DNA of 64,000 bases from Zizania palustris (GCA_019279435.1 JAAALK010000288.1:53619624-53683623), one strand, 5' to 3'; counted from the stretch's first letter, positions 45,102 through 57,625 are shown. Notes: generated by a model from the letters alone, not told the origin. Numbers and translations: made by a program.

Positions 45102-45119
45102 TCCCCACAGACGGCGCCA
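45102..45119 (-). other. Tat-3 primer-binding site
   Basis: Minus strand TGGCGCCGTCTGTGGGGA two bases inside the 5' LTR. The first eight bases complement the 3' end of tRNA-Asp (..GGCGCCA); the rest does not fit well. Confidence 0.75.
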
Positions 45120-45121
45120 AC

Positions 45122-45916
45122 TGTTGTAACAATTGCATTAGTTACAAACAGGTTTCTGTGAGGTGGTATATAATGTATGGTATGAACCTCGAAGGGTTCT
45201 CACAGAGGGAGAGGGTTTTATACTGGTTCGGACCTCTGAAGAGGGATAATAACCCTACGTCCAGTTTATAGTGGATTTGGCATGATCTTGCCTCTACTGA
45301 GCATGTGTCGATTATAAGGGCAGGGTCCTGCTTTTATAGGCACGCATGCCAAAGGAAAAGATCCAGTTACCCTCTACAAGACATAGGGTTTATAGGGGTA
45401 AGAGGGGGAAAGGCTAGGCTACTGTACATATTATTTTACATACGTGGTAGATATACATCACTTTAGGAGTAGGTATACGGCGTACTAGCAGCATGGGCTC
45501 TTGGTATAGCTTTTGCACTGTAGCAGTACTAGGATACTTTTTACCTTCGGGACCAGAGAAGCTATCGGAGGGTGCTTCGAAGCGGTCCCGGAGGGGACTC
45601 CGAAGAGGGCTCCGAAGAGCACTCCAAAGAGGACTATGAAGAGGGCCCAGAGGGATCCCGAAGACTTGGCCTTTGGAAGGGGGCCCAGAGGGGTCTTGGA
45701 GCACTTGGTTCTGGAGGTGCCCCAGAGCGCCTAGATCTAGAGCAAACCCAGAGGCTTGGCCTTCGGCCCTATAATTCCTATAGCACTCTGAGTAATCTTC
45801 AATGGAGGGGGCCGGAGTTTGTCTTTAGGCTTCGCTAGCCAGCTGGCTCCGAGCCCAAGGCCTTCAGAGGCTGACGTCATTTGACCCCTGTTTAAGGGAA
45901 AACTATTTCCCCAACA
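45122..45916 (-). repeat. Tat-3 5' LTR
   Basis: 795 bp, tgttgtaacaattgc...tttccccaaca, collinear with the 3' LTR with scattered differences and small indels. Confidence 0.9.
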
Positions 45917-45921
45917 AGCAC
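45917..45921. repeat. Target-site duplication agcac (right) of Tat-3
   Basis: Exact match to 31667-31671. Confidence 0.9.
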
Positions 45922-46866
45922 TTGCAGCCAAACGCTGACAAGTGGCTCACCTTGGGCTATTTGCTAAAATGCATTGCATATGATGTCTTGCCTAGTAAGC
46001 TCTAAGAAAAATGTGGTTGTCCATATAGCAACCTATGTTCATAGCTTCAGCCCAAAAGCTCCTAGGAGTCCTATGCTCATCGAGCATCATCCTGTCCATC
46101 TCGACTAGTGTGCAGTTCTTTCGTTCCACAACACCGTTGTGTGGGGGAGTGTAAGGGGCAGAAAACTGGTGCTCAAGACCCTGATCACTACAGAAGCTGA
46201 TGAACTGAGAATTCTTGAACTCAGGACTATTGTCAGAGTGAATTGCTCGCATTCGACCATTGTTCTCATTCTTCAGATTCAGGATTCAGGTTATGCACAA
46301 ACTGAAAAGCCTCATCCTTAGACTCCAAAAAGAAAACCAACGAGAATCGAGAAAAGTCATCAACAACCACAAGCGTGTACCACTTCCCACCGACTAAATG
46401 TACCCAAGCTGGACCAACAGTATCCATATGTAATAGTCCTCCTAGGTACGAAGTCATCACCTGAGTCACAGGTGCGTGAGAAGCGGCAACCATCTCCCCA
46501 TGATGACAGGGATGGAAAACTAGATCCTTCTCCATCTTAAGCTTGGACAATCCTCAGATGAGGTCCATAGAACTCAATCTGACTAGCAGATCAAAGCTCA
46601 AATGACCTAACCTCCTATGCCACCACTAGAGCTCAGAAGAGGATCCAGCGATCAAATAGCGAGAAGGGCCAAAAGAACTAAAGAAATCAATCCGAAAAAA
46701 TTTACCGAAGGATAAGATATGGCAAACCAAAGATCCTTTAGAATCAACAACAAAAGACATGCCCTTCTTAAAACGAACCTCTAAACCCTCCTAAAGAAGA
46801 TGCAAAACAGAAACCAAAATAAAACCCAAATTTCCAACCAAAGCAACATTCTTTAAGTAGAAATGT
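45922..46866 (-). pseudogene. SIRE-host pol: integrase
   Basis: Collinear with SIRE-A 6880-7800. Core pieces: AIHSDNSPEFKNSQF (second D) and NGVVERKNCTLVEM (E), and HMDTVGPAWV (first D). In the zinc module the first cysteine of CHPC is phenylalanine (FHPC). A frameshift near 46260 and stops near 46550 and 46630 break it. Not functional. Confidence 0.8.
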
Positions 46867-48063
46867 TCAGAAATTTGAATTGAGCAAAAATTGTGTACCT
46901 TCCCCTGACCATTGTTCCTGAAAGTTATGTACTCTTTGGAGCTCGGGGAAGTGAGGCTGGAGAACCATCTGCGATGTCCCGTCATGTGGTGAGAGCATCT
47001 CGAATCCATGATCCATATGTCCTCCAGGCCTCGATCCTACAAAATAAATGATCATAAGGAGAAGCAAACGGTCTGACACTAGGTTTAGCAAAAGAGCTAA
47101 ACTAGTGTCGAGCCATCTGCTTAAAAGTAGGAAAGTAGAAAGAATCGTAAGGTTCTGGACCAAAACGCGGCTCAAAGCACGGTCCTCTATTCTACCTAAA
47201 GTCACGGTGATGAGGTCCAAAGCCGTATTTAGAACGACCTGGAGCTCTACTGGAGCGAAGACCACCCTCCGAAGCACGGGCATGAAAATCATCTCCTCTA
47301 CCACCACCTACACGATGCGCCCTGGCCTCTAGCCTCTCTCCACGTAGAACAACTCTCTGTCTACCACCCTACTAGTAGAACTGCTCCTGCCCTCCTAAAG
47401 CTCTCTCTCCTCTCTCGACCCGCTTCCTCCTGAAGCAGAACTCTACAAGATGCCCTTCTCTCTAACATAACTCACAATGATAGATAGGCTTCTTGGGATG
47501 TGGTTGAGGCTTAGGTTTCTTGGGCTTGGTGGTGCTAGGTGTTTGCTCATTGATACAAGGGGGTGTAGGTAGAGAGTCAAGAGAAGTGTGGAGATGCTTG
47601 GGCTTAGGGATCCAGATAAGCTTCTTGGGTGGAGCTTTAGGTTATTCTTGGAACACTCCATCCTTGGGCTAACTGGCCTAAAAGGACTTAGTGGAGTGCA
47701 TCTTGGGATATCTCTGCTCTGGAGTCATCTTACTCCACTACACTATACGACTCAGGGCACTCTCAAAGTCAGCCTTGGTGTAGGTGTAACCTACTCCAAA
47801 CCCATCCTGCCTCTTGAACTACTCGATCATCATGTCGAGCCGAGGCGCTCTGGTACTCACCCAACTCAGAATCTGATGTAGGTAAGAATTCTCGTTCTGA
47901 GCATCAGCTAGCTCCTCTCTCAAGGAAGCTAGCACCTCCACCTTTGACAAGAAGATCTCACACTCTCCATCAAATTGAACAGACTTTTTAGCTTTCATCT
48001 TGATGAGCTCCAACCTTAGAGACAGGCAGTTCTCACAGATAGTGGGTGGAACTGACAATGTCT
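46867..48063 (-). pseudogene. SIRE-host protease and gag C-terminal part
   Basis: The protease signature reads M-D-S-R-C-S-H-H-M-T-G (codons at 46998-47009): the glycine of D-S-G is arginine. Further right is the Arg/Gly-rich gag tail and a decayed zinc-knuckle region, then, near 47670, a TAG before PKDG that matches the SIRE-A stop at 8626, and the coiled-coil frame (VEVLASLREELADAQNENSY, CENCLSLRLELIKMK). SIRE-B cuts it at 48063. Confidence 0.75.
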
Positions 48064-51000
48064 TGTGGGATCGGATTTGGCGACTAGAGGTGGGGTGAAT
48101 AGGCGCCTTGAAAATTTCTTGTGAATTCGGTGGCCTGTCCAGAACACCCCAAACCACCTCTAAAATTACCTAACCACAATTTGTAACTAATAGATCAGCT
48201 TCAGAACAAAATTTAGCTTCAAACAAAGTTTTTGTATAGATCGGTGAATGAAAAGTTGAACTACCCTGTCGGATAAAGAAACTCTGAAATAAGCTAGATA
48301 GTTCGACCAATGAAACTCCGACAGATCAGTGTCGATTATTAAAACTATGATTTATCTCAAAACTCATAAACACAATCAATAGGTCAATTTAGTTAATTTG
48401 GAACAAGCTCTTGTCAAGGACAAATAATTTAAACATACTTTTCACTGTTCACAATATCATGTACAATCAATTTCAGTATTCAAGTAAATCACGAGATTTT
48501 TGTTCAGATTTGATATGAAGAAGGTTCAGTGAAAAGGAAGAGCCCTCAGATTTGATCAGTAAATATTCAGTACAAGAGTGAGATAAATATTGTTCAATCA
48601 ATAGATACTGCTCAGAATTAATTTAATCACTCAAAACAACTCCATGCAGCAGCAGACAAACTATAGACTAATCAACATAGGAAATATGAACTATACTGAA
48701 GTCCAGTAGCAAACCTGATTCAAGTCTGAACATTCAGTTTAACAAAATCTACAATGATGAATAAATGATTTTCAATCTAATTCAATTCAGAAACATTTTC
48801 TCAGACTAGAAGCATCAAGCAAGAGTATTCAAATCTTTCATCAAATTGCAACTTTAGTGATTTCAGCACTAAATGACAGTACTGAAAACTCAGTCCAGAA
48901 CCACTTTCAGTACAAGTTGAATGCTAGTGGTAATACCATACTTTCAACCAGTAGTCATGAAAGAACTTGTCAATTGCAATAGAAATAAACAAGCCCTCTG
49001 AATAAACTGAAATCAGTGAGGAAGATTGAAGATGATTCAGATTTTGTGTTACTGTTTCATTTCAACTACAAACAGGTCAAAAGTACAAAGTTATCATCAC
49101 TTGTGTTGAAACTTTCAATTACAAAACTCAGAGCTATTCTCAATAAACCATTTCTGAACACAATCACAATTGCAATAGCACAACTTTCAGTTTCAGTGCA
49201 ATACTCAATTTTCAGATGTTGCATAGTAATTAAAAGGTTGCCAAGGTTCAATCAGATTTAAAGTTTAACATGAGTTGCTACAGTAAACATTAGAAACTGA
49301 AAAGCTATGTTAACTCACAGATTTGCAGTGACATCAGCCTCGAAGTGGTTAGTAGACCAAACTTTTTCACAGTACAGACACAAGTACAATGAGGTCATCT
49401 CTAGTCCGATGCTTTACAGACAAGGCACAAGAATCTCTGAACATTCTGCTCAACTAAACCTGATGAATCAGTAACAAAAATAGCAGATCCCCAAAATAGA
49501 AAATAATTCCAGTTTTCTGACCAATCAATCAATGAAAAGAAACAGTCTGCAAATAAGTTTCATGAGGAAACAAGAAGAATAGTAACCAATATCAATTCAG
49601 GACAGAATCAATTGAATATCAGCTGTTAATAGAAGGATTAACTGCACAAGAACCAAAACAGGAACCAAACCACATAACTATTACAAGGTTGTTAGAATTT
49701 CTTTACTTTGAAACAGAGTAAAATAATTACAAGCAAAAACTATTCTTGAAGGTAAAACTCACATGACAGAAAAACTTGGTATCACAAGTGCTAGATGATG
49801 ATAAGCAGTGACATACTTTAGTGGAAATTCATCATCAGCAACAGAAATGATCAAATGACTTTGAACAGTTGATTCAAGAGAAATTAATTCTACTGTAACT
49901 TAAATCACATTAGCTTTCACAGAAATTTTTGTTCATAGTTTAGAAAAGACAGCTGAACTGAGAAACACAATAAGAATTCATAATCTGAAACAACATCTTA
50001 AAAACAAACTTAAATCACAGATGTCTAGAGCAGCCAAAACATCAACACTTCTCAAGGATACAAGAAAAGTCTTGTTCACATGAAGAACTGCTGCAATTAA
50101 TGTGTTGACAACGCTGTAGCATTTCATAGAAACCAGAAATAAAAATAGACTGAAGAACCCCGAAGACTGGTAAAAACAGTAGTTCTCAAGAATAGAAATG
50201 AAACACAATCACTATATTTTTCGGACCAGCATGAACATTAAGTGAAACTGGAACAGATCTGGTGTGATGTTCACCGGCGGCGCTAGAAAAATTCAGAGAA
50301 GCAGAACCAACGAACATCACTGATGAACAAAAGCAATATGAAAAAGAACTTCTGCCAAAAATTGCAATACAGTGAATAGTAAGTACCTTGACTAGATTAG
50401 CTTCAAGAAAACACAACTTACTTGAATTAAATGAAGTGCAATTGCAGAACTGAACAACACAAAGATAAAATAGAATTTTGGTTTGATGAAAAAGTGGACA
50501 GCACAAACCCTTAGGCATGGGGACCTTTATATGGGCTCACCTACTAAAGTAATCCCCAAAATGCCATTAGGGTTAAAGTTGATAGTATTTACCTAACTGC
50601 CATGGTGTATTTTCAGAATTGCAAATTCTGAAGAATACACTAATGTTTACTCTAATTTATTACAACATAGACCCTATTCTTTTAAAATAATTTCAAAATT
50701 TGACAATTCTGAAAAATACTAAAAATTACACTTAGTCTAAATTACTAAACAAAAATAAACTCCTATTTATTGGAATTTAAAAACATTTAGAGATGAGACG
50801 GTTTTCGGTAAAAACCGACAAAGCCTCCTTGATCGCCGACATGTGACGTCAATCCGCGAACTCGACCGCCAGCAAGTCTCTCCCACTCTCAATCCCCTCA
50901 AGTCGCCTGATCACTTGCACTAGCCTCCCTTTCGCTGACTTGACCGTCACACTGTCTCGACCATCCGTCCATCGATGTCTTGCTCTATCACCTTCGTGCA

Positions 51001-51299
51001 CTCTTGAGATCATCTCCAACTTCACTCGGCATCCTTGATCCTCTGGCATCGAGATCCCCGCATGACCCTTGATCACCTGCCATTGACAGTTGGTTAGCAT
51101 CTCCACCCTGCACACATGAGATAAGCCAAAACAAGAAACGCGAAGCACACCGATCCCCTCGGCATCCACTCTCCATAACCACACATTGATCCCATTGATG
51201 CAATCAAAACATCACTCACTCATCACTCCAGATCACTCAGCCTTGTCAATCACTCATCATACAGACAAAAACCACAGTGCGACCTCACTTGATTTCACA
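48064..51299 (-). repeat. SIRE-B 3' LTR (3.2 kb)
   Basis: tgtgggatcggatttggcg...ttgatttcaca. The inner end resembles SIRE LTRs in layout (..gcgactagaggtggggtgaat..) and a polypurine tract follows directly. It is AT-rich with few C/G clusters and much longer than in SIRE-A. A minus-strand TATA-like atataaag lies at 50525-50532. Nothing else recognised in it. Confidence 0.75.
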
Positions 51300-51313
51300 A
51301 TCTCCCCCTTTAT
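51300..51313 (-). other. SIRE-B polypurine tract
   Basis: Minus strand ataaagggggagat next to the LTR. Confidence 0.8.
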
Positions 51314-52590
51314 GAGTGCATTGACAACCCCAAATATAAACATGATGAAAGTTTCAAGTTAACCGCACAAGTGACCATAAAAACTCAGAAAAGAGCTAAA
51401 ATATGTCGCTTGGTAAAAAATATCTTCCCCTTGGGCAAAAACTCATGCAAAGCATTCTCCGTATCTTTGGCAAAAGCATCAATGCATCATGAAAGTCATT
51501 ACTCCACCTTAACAAAACAATCATCCAAAAGCATCATGTATACCATTTCTCCCCATTTGGCAATGCAAGCATCAAGATGATAAAAAAATGCAAAAAGGGG
51601 TGTGAGGGTAGAGTATAGATGCAAGCTTATGAAACATGAGTAATTCCAATTACAGTACAAACAAGCATTTGCCTTGAATATTGTCTAAAAGTATTGTATG
51701 ACAAACTCAGATGAATACAAGCTAAACAAAAGGCCTGAGCAAGCATTTTTAGATTTTAGCAAATAAAAGAATCACCACTCAGACTAGCATACAAGACATG
51801 GCAATGCATGAGATGTAAAAGATAATCAAATACTAACCAGATAAGCATATCCCACTACAAGGAGCTTCAACAAACTTGATATCCAATTGATTCAAGATTT
51901 TGAATTTTTATTTTATTTTTCATTGTAGTGCCAGGAGTTATTTGCAAGTCAACCTTATGCTAACCGACCATGCTAAGCCTAGGTTGAAACCATCAGAAGC
52001 TTAAAGCTATGGTCTCGACATACACTTCAATGTCTCAGTTCATACCAAAATACTATGGTAAGTAGTCTAGAACAAAGTAGTGCGACAAAGCAAACCCACC
52101 TGGATCTTTTCAATTTCAGCATAAAACAACATGAATATCAATCATTTTCACTTCATTTTCATTCATTTTTCATTTTTTTTAATTTTTAGCACAATATTTT
52201 AAAATGATCAAGTTGTGTATTAGCATCTAAGTGAAAAAGGACCTGGCTATCAGGTATGTAAAAGATAGCAAATGCACTCAACCTATACATGCTAGTTTCT
52301 AGACTAAGCAGTGATCATTTTCAAATTTTTACAAATAAAAGCAATGCTCATAACAAATGTCAAATGTATTCAATCAAAGTATAATCAATAGTATTAAGGA
52401 CAATACTTCAAAGACGCAATAAATCATGTACTTTGTAAAAGCAATTAATCACATAAAAAAAGCTCATGCAGTGCTACACAACTCCCCCTCAAAACATGTT
52501 AGAAGATCTTGAATGCTCAGTGTTGGGGTGAGTAAAAAACTTTTTATGAATCCATCATTGTAAAACTCGAGAACTACGTAAAGCAGTAGA
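51314..52590 (-). other. SIRE-B 3' untranslated region
   Basis: No gene. Shares blocks with SIRE-A (aaagcaaacccacctggatc at about 52087). The join to gag lies between about 52500 and 52590. Confidence 0.75.
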
Positions 52591-53420
52591 CTAATCATGC
52601 ACAGGGTATGAGTAATGATAAAAAATGCGTGATCTACCTCCAAAGCACGAACCTGGAAAATGATGAGGTCTCCTAAACTGTTGAGAATCGAAGCCTCTTA
52701 CATGTGGTCTAGCACCATATGAAGCATGGTGTAAACCATGACGGACAAAATCTCTCTTGGGACCATGGGGAGCCACAAAATAAGGATAAGAGTGAAAAGA
52801 AGACTCATGCATACCAAAAGATGGGTAATGCATGCCCTGAAAGCTCATCGCAAAAGACCGTCGTTCATCCTTGATACGATGAAAGCAAAACCCAACCAAA
52901 TGACTCACCAAATGACAATAGGAGCAGTGATACACTCTCTTGGGTGTGTGATCATGGGTCTTAGGTGCAAATCTAACATTTTCTTGGGTTTTTGCTGAAG
53001 AGATTCCTTTGTTGAAGGAAGGGCTTTCTTAATAGGTTGAGTAGGATTCACGGCTTTATGTGTAGTGTCTAACTGGGCTATTTCTTTCTCAAGGGTAGTG
53101 GGTGGAGTGAACACAGTTTCGCTCGGCGTGTTTGGAGTGGTTCTCTCATAGCCCAACCCTCGAGCTAATCCTGCCCTGTCAGCACACAATTTTGTTTTAG
53201 CCAAAAGCAAATCCATCCTACCCTTCCCTTTAGTGCATTTTTCAACTACGGAGAGAAGATAATCATTTTCACATTTTAATTTTTCAACTTGCTCTCTAGC
53301 AAAGCTGAGTTGGTCCTTAAGGGTGATGCAGGTGGGACACGCCGGCTACACATCCTTAGAACACTCAGCACTCTCTGAGAAACCAAGGGTTGGTTTCGGA
53401 TTCTGTGATGATTGATTGAC
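52591..53420 (-). pseudogene. SIRE-B gag C-terminal part
   Basis: The frame 52935-52591 has a zinc knuckle CSYCHLVSHLVGFC followed by a His/Phe/Tyr/Gly-rich tail, like the second knuckle of SIRE-A gag. The adjoining frame (53216-52905) has KLCADRAGLARGLGYE and a Thr/Pro-rich linker. The remainder to about 53420 looks like the decayed coiled coil. A frame change lies near 52930. No pol follows; the tail is followed within 100 bp by 3' UTR sequence. Confidence 0.7.
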
Positions 53421-54345
53421 AGATTTTATCCTCTGGATTCGAAGCGGTCCCTCCGAAGGGGTTCGGAGGTTGTTTCACCGAAGGGTTCGGTGGGTTCGGG
53501 TGTTGCAGCTGTCGCAGTAGAGTGTGACTGCTGGAGGGGTCCGACAGTACACAATGATTTGGTTGTACAGAAGTGTTCGGTACCTTGGGTGGTACACCGG
53601 AGTGTGTAACGGAGGTTGTTTACCCGAAGAGGTCTTCGGGGTACTGGATACACTTGTTGTTTGTCTGTGGTGCACAGTTGACTTCGGAGGCGACGGGCGA
53701 TTCGCAGCAAGTGAACCTAGGTCAAGCAGGAGGCTTGATGCCAAGCGAGCGAGGAGCTGGGTCACAAAGGCTACGTGAGGTCGAGGTCACTCCTCGGGTC
53801 AAGGTGCGCCAGGCGAAGGCAGAAAGAGCGGAGCCTGGCTCTAGCTAAAGGTACCCCGAGACGAAGTCCTCGGAGGTGAGGCACTTCGAAGGGTACTCCG
53901 AATGGAGTGGCTACGGAGTATGGCGGAAAAAGTCCTCAGTAGTGAGGCAAGGCGTTCGATGTGTGCTCCAGATAGAGGCACTCGAAGGTTTACCCGATGA
54001 AGGTCTTAGAAGTCGAGGTGCATTGAAGGCATGGTTCGGGTAAGGTTCGTCGAGGAGTGTGCTCGATGAGAGACACTGCGATGAAGTGCTCATGGAATGC
54101 TTCATGTGGAGGCCTTGGACGAAGGAGGGACTTCGAAGGGTGGTACTCCGAAGGTGGGGCTTCGGAGTGTGGCTAACCTGAGGTACTTCGGCCATGCATG
54201 GCTTCAGTACACAGACTGACGGAGTTCAAGCTAGGAGTAGCTGCGAAGCTGTGGTGGTCCACTCCAGAGGTGATGGCGGAAAGGGTCAAGGGCTTTGACA
54301 ACTTCGGCTTAAAACCGTCATTGTATCGAAGGCTGACTTCGGTGT
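53421..54345. other. Unassigned GC-rich block rich in ttcgaag and ccgaag
   Basis: About 925 bp, clearly more GC-rich than SIRE-B on its left. Many near-repeats such as cttcgaagggtactccgaa (about 53884) and cttcgaagggtggtactccg (about 54130). Open frames such as 53524-53778 show no recognisable product. It could be an LTR remnant or a filler at a rearrangement junction. Confidence 0.6.
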
Positions 54346-54759
54346 GATTCTTTCTGCTTTCCTTCTTTTGAGAAGATGGCTCGACACTGGTTTAGCTCTT
54401 TTGCTAAACCTGGTGCCGGACCATTTGCTCCCACTTACGACCACTGATCGTGCAGGATCGAGAACTGGAGGACGCGTGGATCATGGATTCAGGATGCTCT
54501 CGCCACATGACGGATATAGCAGATGGTTCTCCAGCCTCACTTCCCCGAGCTCCAAGGAGTACATCACTTTTGGGAACAGTGATCAAGGGAAGGTACATGG
54601 CATTGGCTCAATTCGCATCTTTAATCATTTCTCATTGAAGAATGTTTCTTTGGTTGGAAACTTGAATTTTAATTTGATATCTGTTTCGCAACTTCTTGAG
54701 GATGGTTTGGAGGTTCGATTTAAGAAGGGCATGTCTTCTGTTGTGATTATAGAGGATCT
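54346..54759 (+). pseudogene. SIRE-C gag end and protease
   Basis: Gag tail (RWLDTGLALLLNL frame overlaps; the true frame reads ..ARHWFSSFAKPGAGPFAPTY). Protease signature M-D-S-G-C-S-R-H-M-T with D-S-G codons at 54486-54494, the only intact protease motif among the SIRE copies here. A few bases after HMT appear deleted relative to SIRE-A. Confidence 0.75.
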
Positions 54760-55622
54760 TTGGTTTGCCAGATCTTACCCTTTGATAAGGTTTGTTGGAT
54801 TGATTTCTCTAGTTCTTTTGGCCCTTCTCGCTGTTTGATTGTTGGATCCTCCTCTGAGCTCTGGAAGTGGCATAGGAGGTTATGCCATTTGAGTTTTGAT
54901 CTGCTAGTTAGATTGAGCTCTATGGACCTCATCCGAGGATTGCCCAAGCTTAAGATAGAGAAGGATCTAGTTTGCCATCCCTGTCATCATAGGAAAATGG
55001 TTGCCGCTTCTCACGCACATGTGACTCGGATGATGACTTCGTACTCGGGAGATCTGTTACACATGGACACTGTTGGTCTAGCTTGGGTACGCTCAGTCGA
55101 TGGGAAGTGGTACGCGCTTGTGATAGTTGACGACTTTTCTCGATTCTCGTGGGTTTTCTTTTTGGAGTCTAAGGATGAGGTTTTTCAGTTTGTTCAAGAC
55201 CTGATTTTGAAGCTGAAGAATGAGAACAATGGTCGGATGCGAGAATTTCGCTCTGAAAATGGCTCTGAGTTCAAGAACTCTCAGCTCGTTAGCCTCTGTA
55301 GTGATCAGGGTCTTGAGCACCAATTTTCTGCCCCTTACACTCCCCATAGAACGACGTTGTGGAACGAAAGAACAGCACGCTGGTCGAGATGGCCAGGACG
55401 ATGCTCGATGAGCATAGGACTCCTAGGCGTTTTTTAGCTGAAGCCATGAACACGACTTGCTATCTGGCCAACCGCATTTTTCTTAGAGCTTACTTAGGTA
55501 AGACATCATATGAGTTGTGTTTTGGCAGACAGCCCAAGGTGAGTCACTTGCGAGCATTTGGCTCCAAGTGCTTTGTGCTTAAGAAGGGAGGGCATTTTTA
55601 CAAGTTTGAGTCTCGTTGCTAG
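54760..55622 (+). pseudogene. SIRE-C GAG-pre-integrase and integrase
   Basis: Zinc module: WKWHRRLCHLSFD and CHPCHHRKM. Core: HMDTVGLAWV (D), FRSENGSEFKN where the second D is glutamate, and, after a one-base deletion near 55350, VEMARTMLDEHRTPRRF in another frame. The E of the core lies at the shift. Ends KKGGHFYKFESRC with TAG at 55620. Not functional. Confidence 0.82.
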
Positions 55623-56070
55623 GATGGAGTCTTTCTTGGTTATGCTTTGCATTCTTGAGGCTTTTGTGTTTGGAACCTCGACTCTCAGCAGCTTGTCGAG
55701 ACTTGTGAGGTTTCTTTTGATGAGTCAATGCCTTCGTTGACTCCTTCTTTTGATATTTCTAGAAATGATGAGCTAGGAGAGTCCATCTTCGAGGAAGATG
55801 ATGACGTTCCAGCTGTTGATGAGGGTGGGCTTTCTGCACAGCCTGTATACCCACACCTTCTAAGACTTCGACTGAGGACGAGGGCGGATGTCTGATCACT
55901 CCTACTTTGATCAAGCCCCCTCAGCCAAGTCCAGAGGTGCCAGTTGCTGACTCCGGTGAGGTGACGTCAGATCACCTAGGATCCTGAGCAGTTCAGCATG
56001 ATCACCCCTCATAGCTCATCATCGGTGATCTCACTTCGAGATCCTTACGTTCTTCTGTTGGTTCTCTTGT
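55623..56070 (+). pseudogene. SIRE-C hinge
   Basis: Collinear with the SIRE-A hinge (6330-6800): acidic, Pro/Ser-rich, several frame changes. Confidence 0.65.
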
Positions 56071-56982
56071 TGTGTTTGTTGAGTCTGCGTTTATTGCCTC
56101 ATTTGAGCCCAGAGATGTTTCTCTTTCTCTTTCTGATTCAAATTGGATAAACGCCATGCAAGAAGAGCTTGACAATTTTGTTCGCAATCGGGTTTGGACA
56201 CTGGTGGAGCTGCCACCTGATGCAACCCCACAGGCACCAAGTGGGTGTTTAAGAACAAGCAAGGTGAAGATGGGGTTGTGCTGCGCAACAAAGATCGACT
56301 AGTTGCTCAGGGTTTTTGCCAGAAAGAGGGTATTTATTTTGAGGAGACTTTCTCCCCTGTTTCCCGTCTTGAGTCCATTCGTATTCTTTTGGCTTTTGCT
56401 GCTTCTAAAGGTTTTAAGATTTTTCAAATGGATGTCAAGAGTGCATTTCTGAACGGGTATATAGAGGAGGAGGTCTATGTTAGGCAGCCCCCTGGTTTTG
56501 AGAACCCTAAGTTTCCTCGACATGTTTCCAAGTTGCAGAAAGCTTTATATGATCTGAAGCAAGCCCCCAGGGCTTGGTATGATCGCCTAAAATAGTTTTT
56601 GTTGGGGAACAATTTTGTGATGGGTTCTATGAACAAAACTCTTTTCTTGCTCAGAGTTGGCTCAGATTTATTGATTGCTCAGATTTACGTGGATGATATT
56701 ATTTTTGGTGGTTCTACTAATGAGCTTGTGTCTAAGTTTTCTGAGCAGATGCACAGCGAGTTTTAGATGAGCCTCATGGGTGAGCTCAAGTACTTCTTAG
56801 GGCTCCAGATAAAGCAGACCAAGGACGGCATCTTCATCCACCAAAGCAAGTACACGTGAGACATGCTGACCAAATTTGACTTTGGTGGAGAGCTGAAGCC
56901 TTAGATGACCCCAATGGGTACATCTGGGAGTCTGGACATGGACGAGAGCGGCATCAATGTCAATGAGAGAGAGTATTGAGGG
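56071..56982 (+). pseudogene. SIRE-C reverse transcriptase
   Basis: FEPRDVSLSLSDSNWINAMQ, then after a shift FKNKQGEDGVVLRNKDRLVA, QMDVKSAFLNGYIEEEVYVR and LQKALYDLKQAPRAWYDRLK. A TAG follows (about 56595). The catalytic YVDD near 56688 is intact, then FGGSTNELVSKFSEQMHSEF and further TAG, TGA stops. Better preserved than SIRE-A RT in domain continuity, but stopped five or more times. Confidence 0.82.
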
Positions 56983-57625
56983 ATGATTAGATCACTGCTG
57001 TACTTGACAGTGACGAGACCGGACATTCAGTTTGTCATGGGACTGTGCGCGCACTTCCAGTCTTCACCATGTGCATCTCATCGGCAGGTTGTCAAGCGAA
57101 TTTTCAGTTACCTTACCTATGCGCCTGATCTAGGTCTTTATTATTCAGCATCATCGTCTCTTGATTTATCTAGCTTTTTCGACGCTGACTTTGGTGGGTG
57201 TCGGCTGGATCGCAAGTCGACTTCCGGTACTTACCAGTTTCTCAGTTCTTCGCTTGTTTCTTGGTCTTCTCGAAAGCAATCTAGAGTTGCACTTTCTACC
57301 ACAGAGGCTGAGTATGTAGCTTCTGTTCACAGCTGGTTTGGATGATTTCAACATTGCGAGATTTTGGGTTGTTCTTCCCTGCCAGAGTACCTTTGTTTTT
57401 TGATAGTACTAGCGCGATTAGTGTATGGAAAAACCCATGTTTTCATTCAAAAACCAAACATATTGATGTTCACTTTCACTTTTTGAGGGATCAATATGAG
57501 AAAGGTGTTATTGACCTTGTTCATGTTGATACCCATCATCAGTTGGCTGACATTTTCACCAAACCCCTAGATTAGTCTACTTTTGAGCGTTTGCGAGGGT
57601 ATTTGGGAGTTGTGTATCCTTTTTA
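56983..57625 (+). pseudogene. SIRE-C RNase H
   Basis: MIRSLLYLTVTRPDIQF, FDADFGGCRLDRKSTSG, ALSTTEAEYVASV, then after a shift FDSTSAISVWKNP, KHIDVHFHFLRDQY and QLADIFTKPLD. Natural end ..VVYPF at 57625, matching SIRE-A. A deletion before WMISTL and a TAG replace two conserved stretches. Confidence 0.82.

Larger units (their letters stand above)
31672..45916 (-). mobile_element. Tat-3: non-autonomous Tat element carrying only the accessory gene
   Basis: LTRs at 31672-32495 and 45122-45916, perfect duplication agcac, primer site inside the right LTR. Without CRM-1 and its duplication the element is about 6.5 kb. The internal region holds the antisense accessory gene (plus strand), a CACTA end and a spacer with a minisatellite, but no gag, protease, RT, RNase H or integrase. 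The LTR termini (tgttg..ccaaca), primer site and accessory gene tie it to the Tat lineage. It must have been moved by proteins of another element. Confidence 0.85.
48064..53420 (-). mobile_element. SIRE-B: long-LTR SIRE element with pol deleted
   Basis: It begins with an LTR (48064-51299), then polypurine tract, 3' UTR related to SIRE-A, and directly a gag C-terminal region; RNase H, RT, integrase and protease are absent. It is inserted in SIRE-host gag. The base group tgtct (48059-48063) would be its duplication, but its right end is lost at about 53420. Confidence 0.7.
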
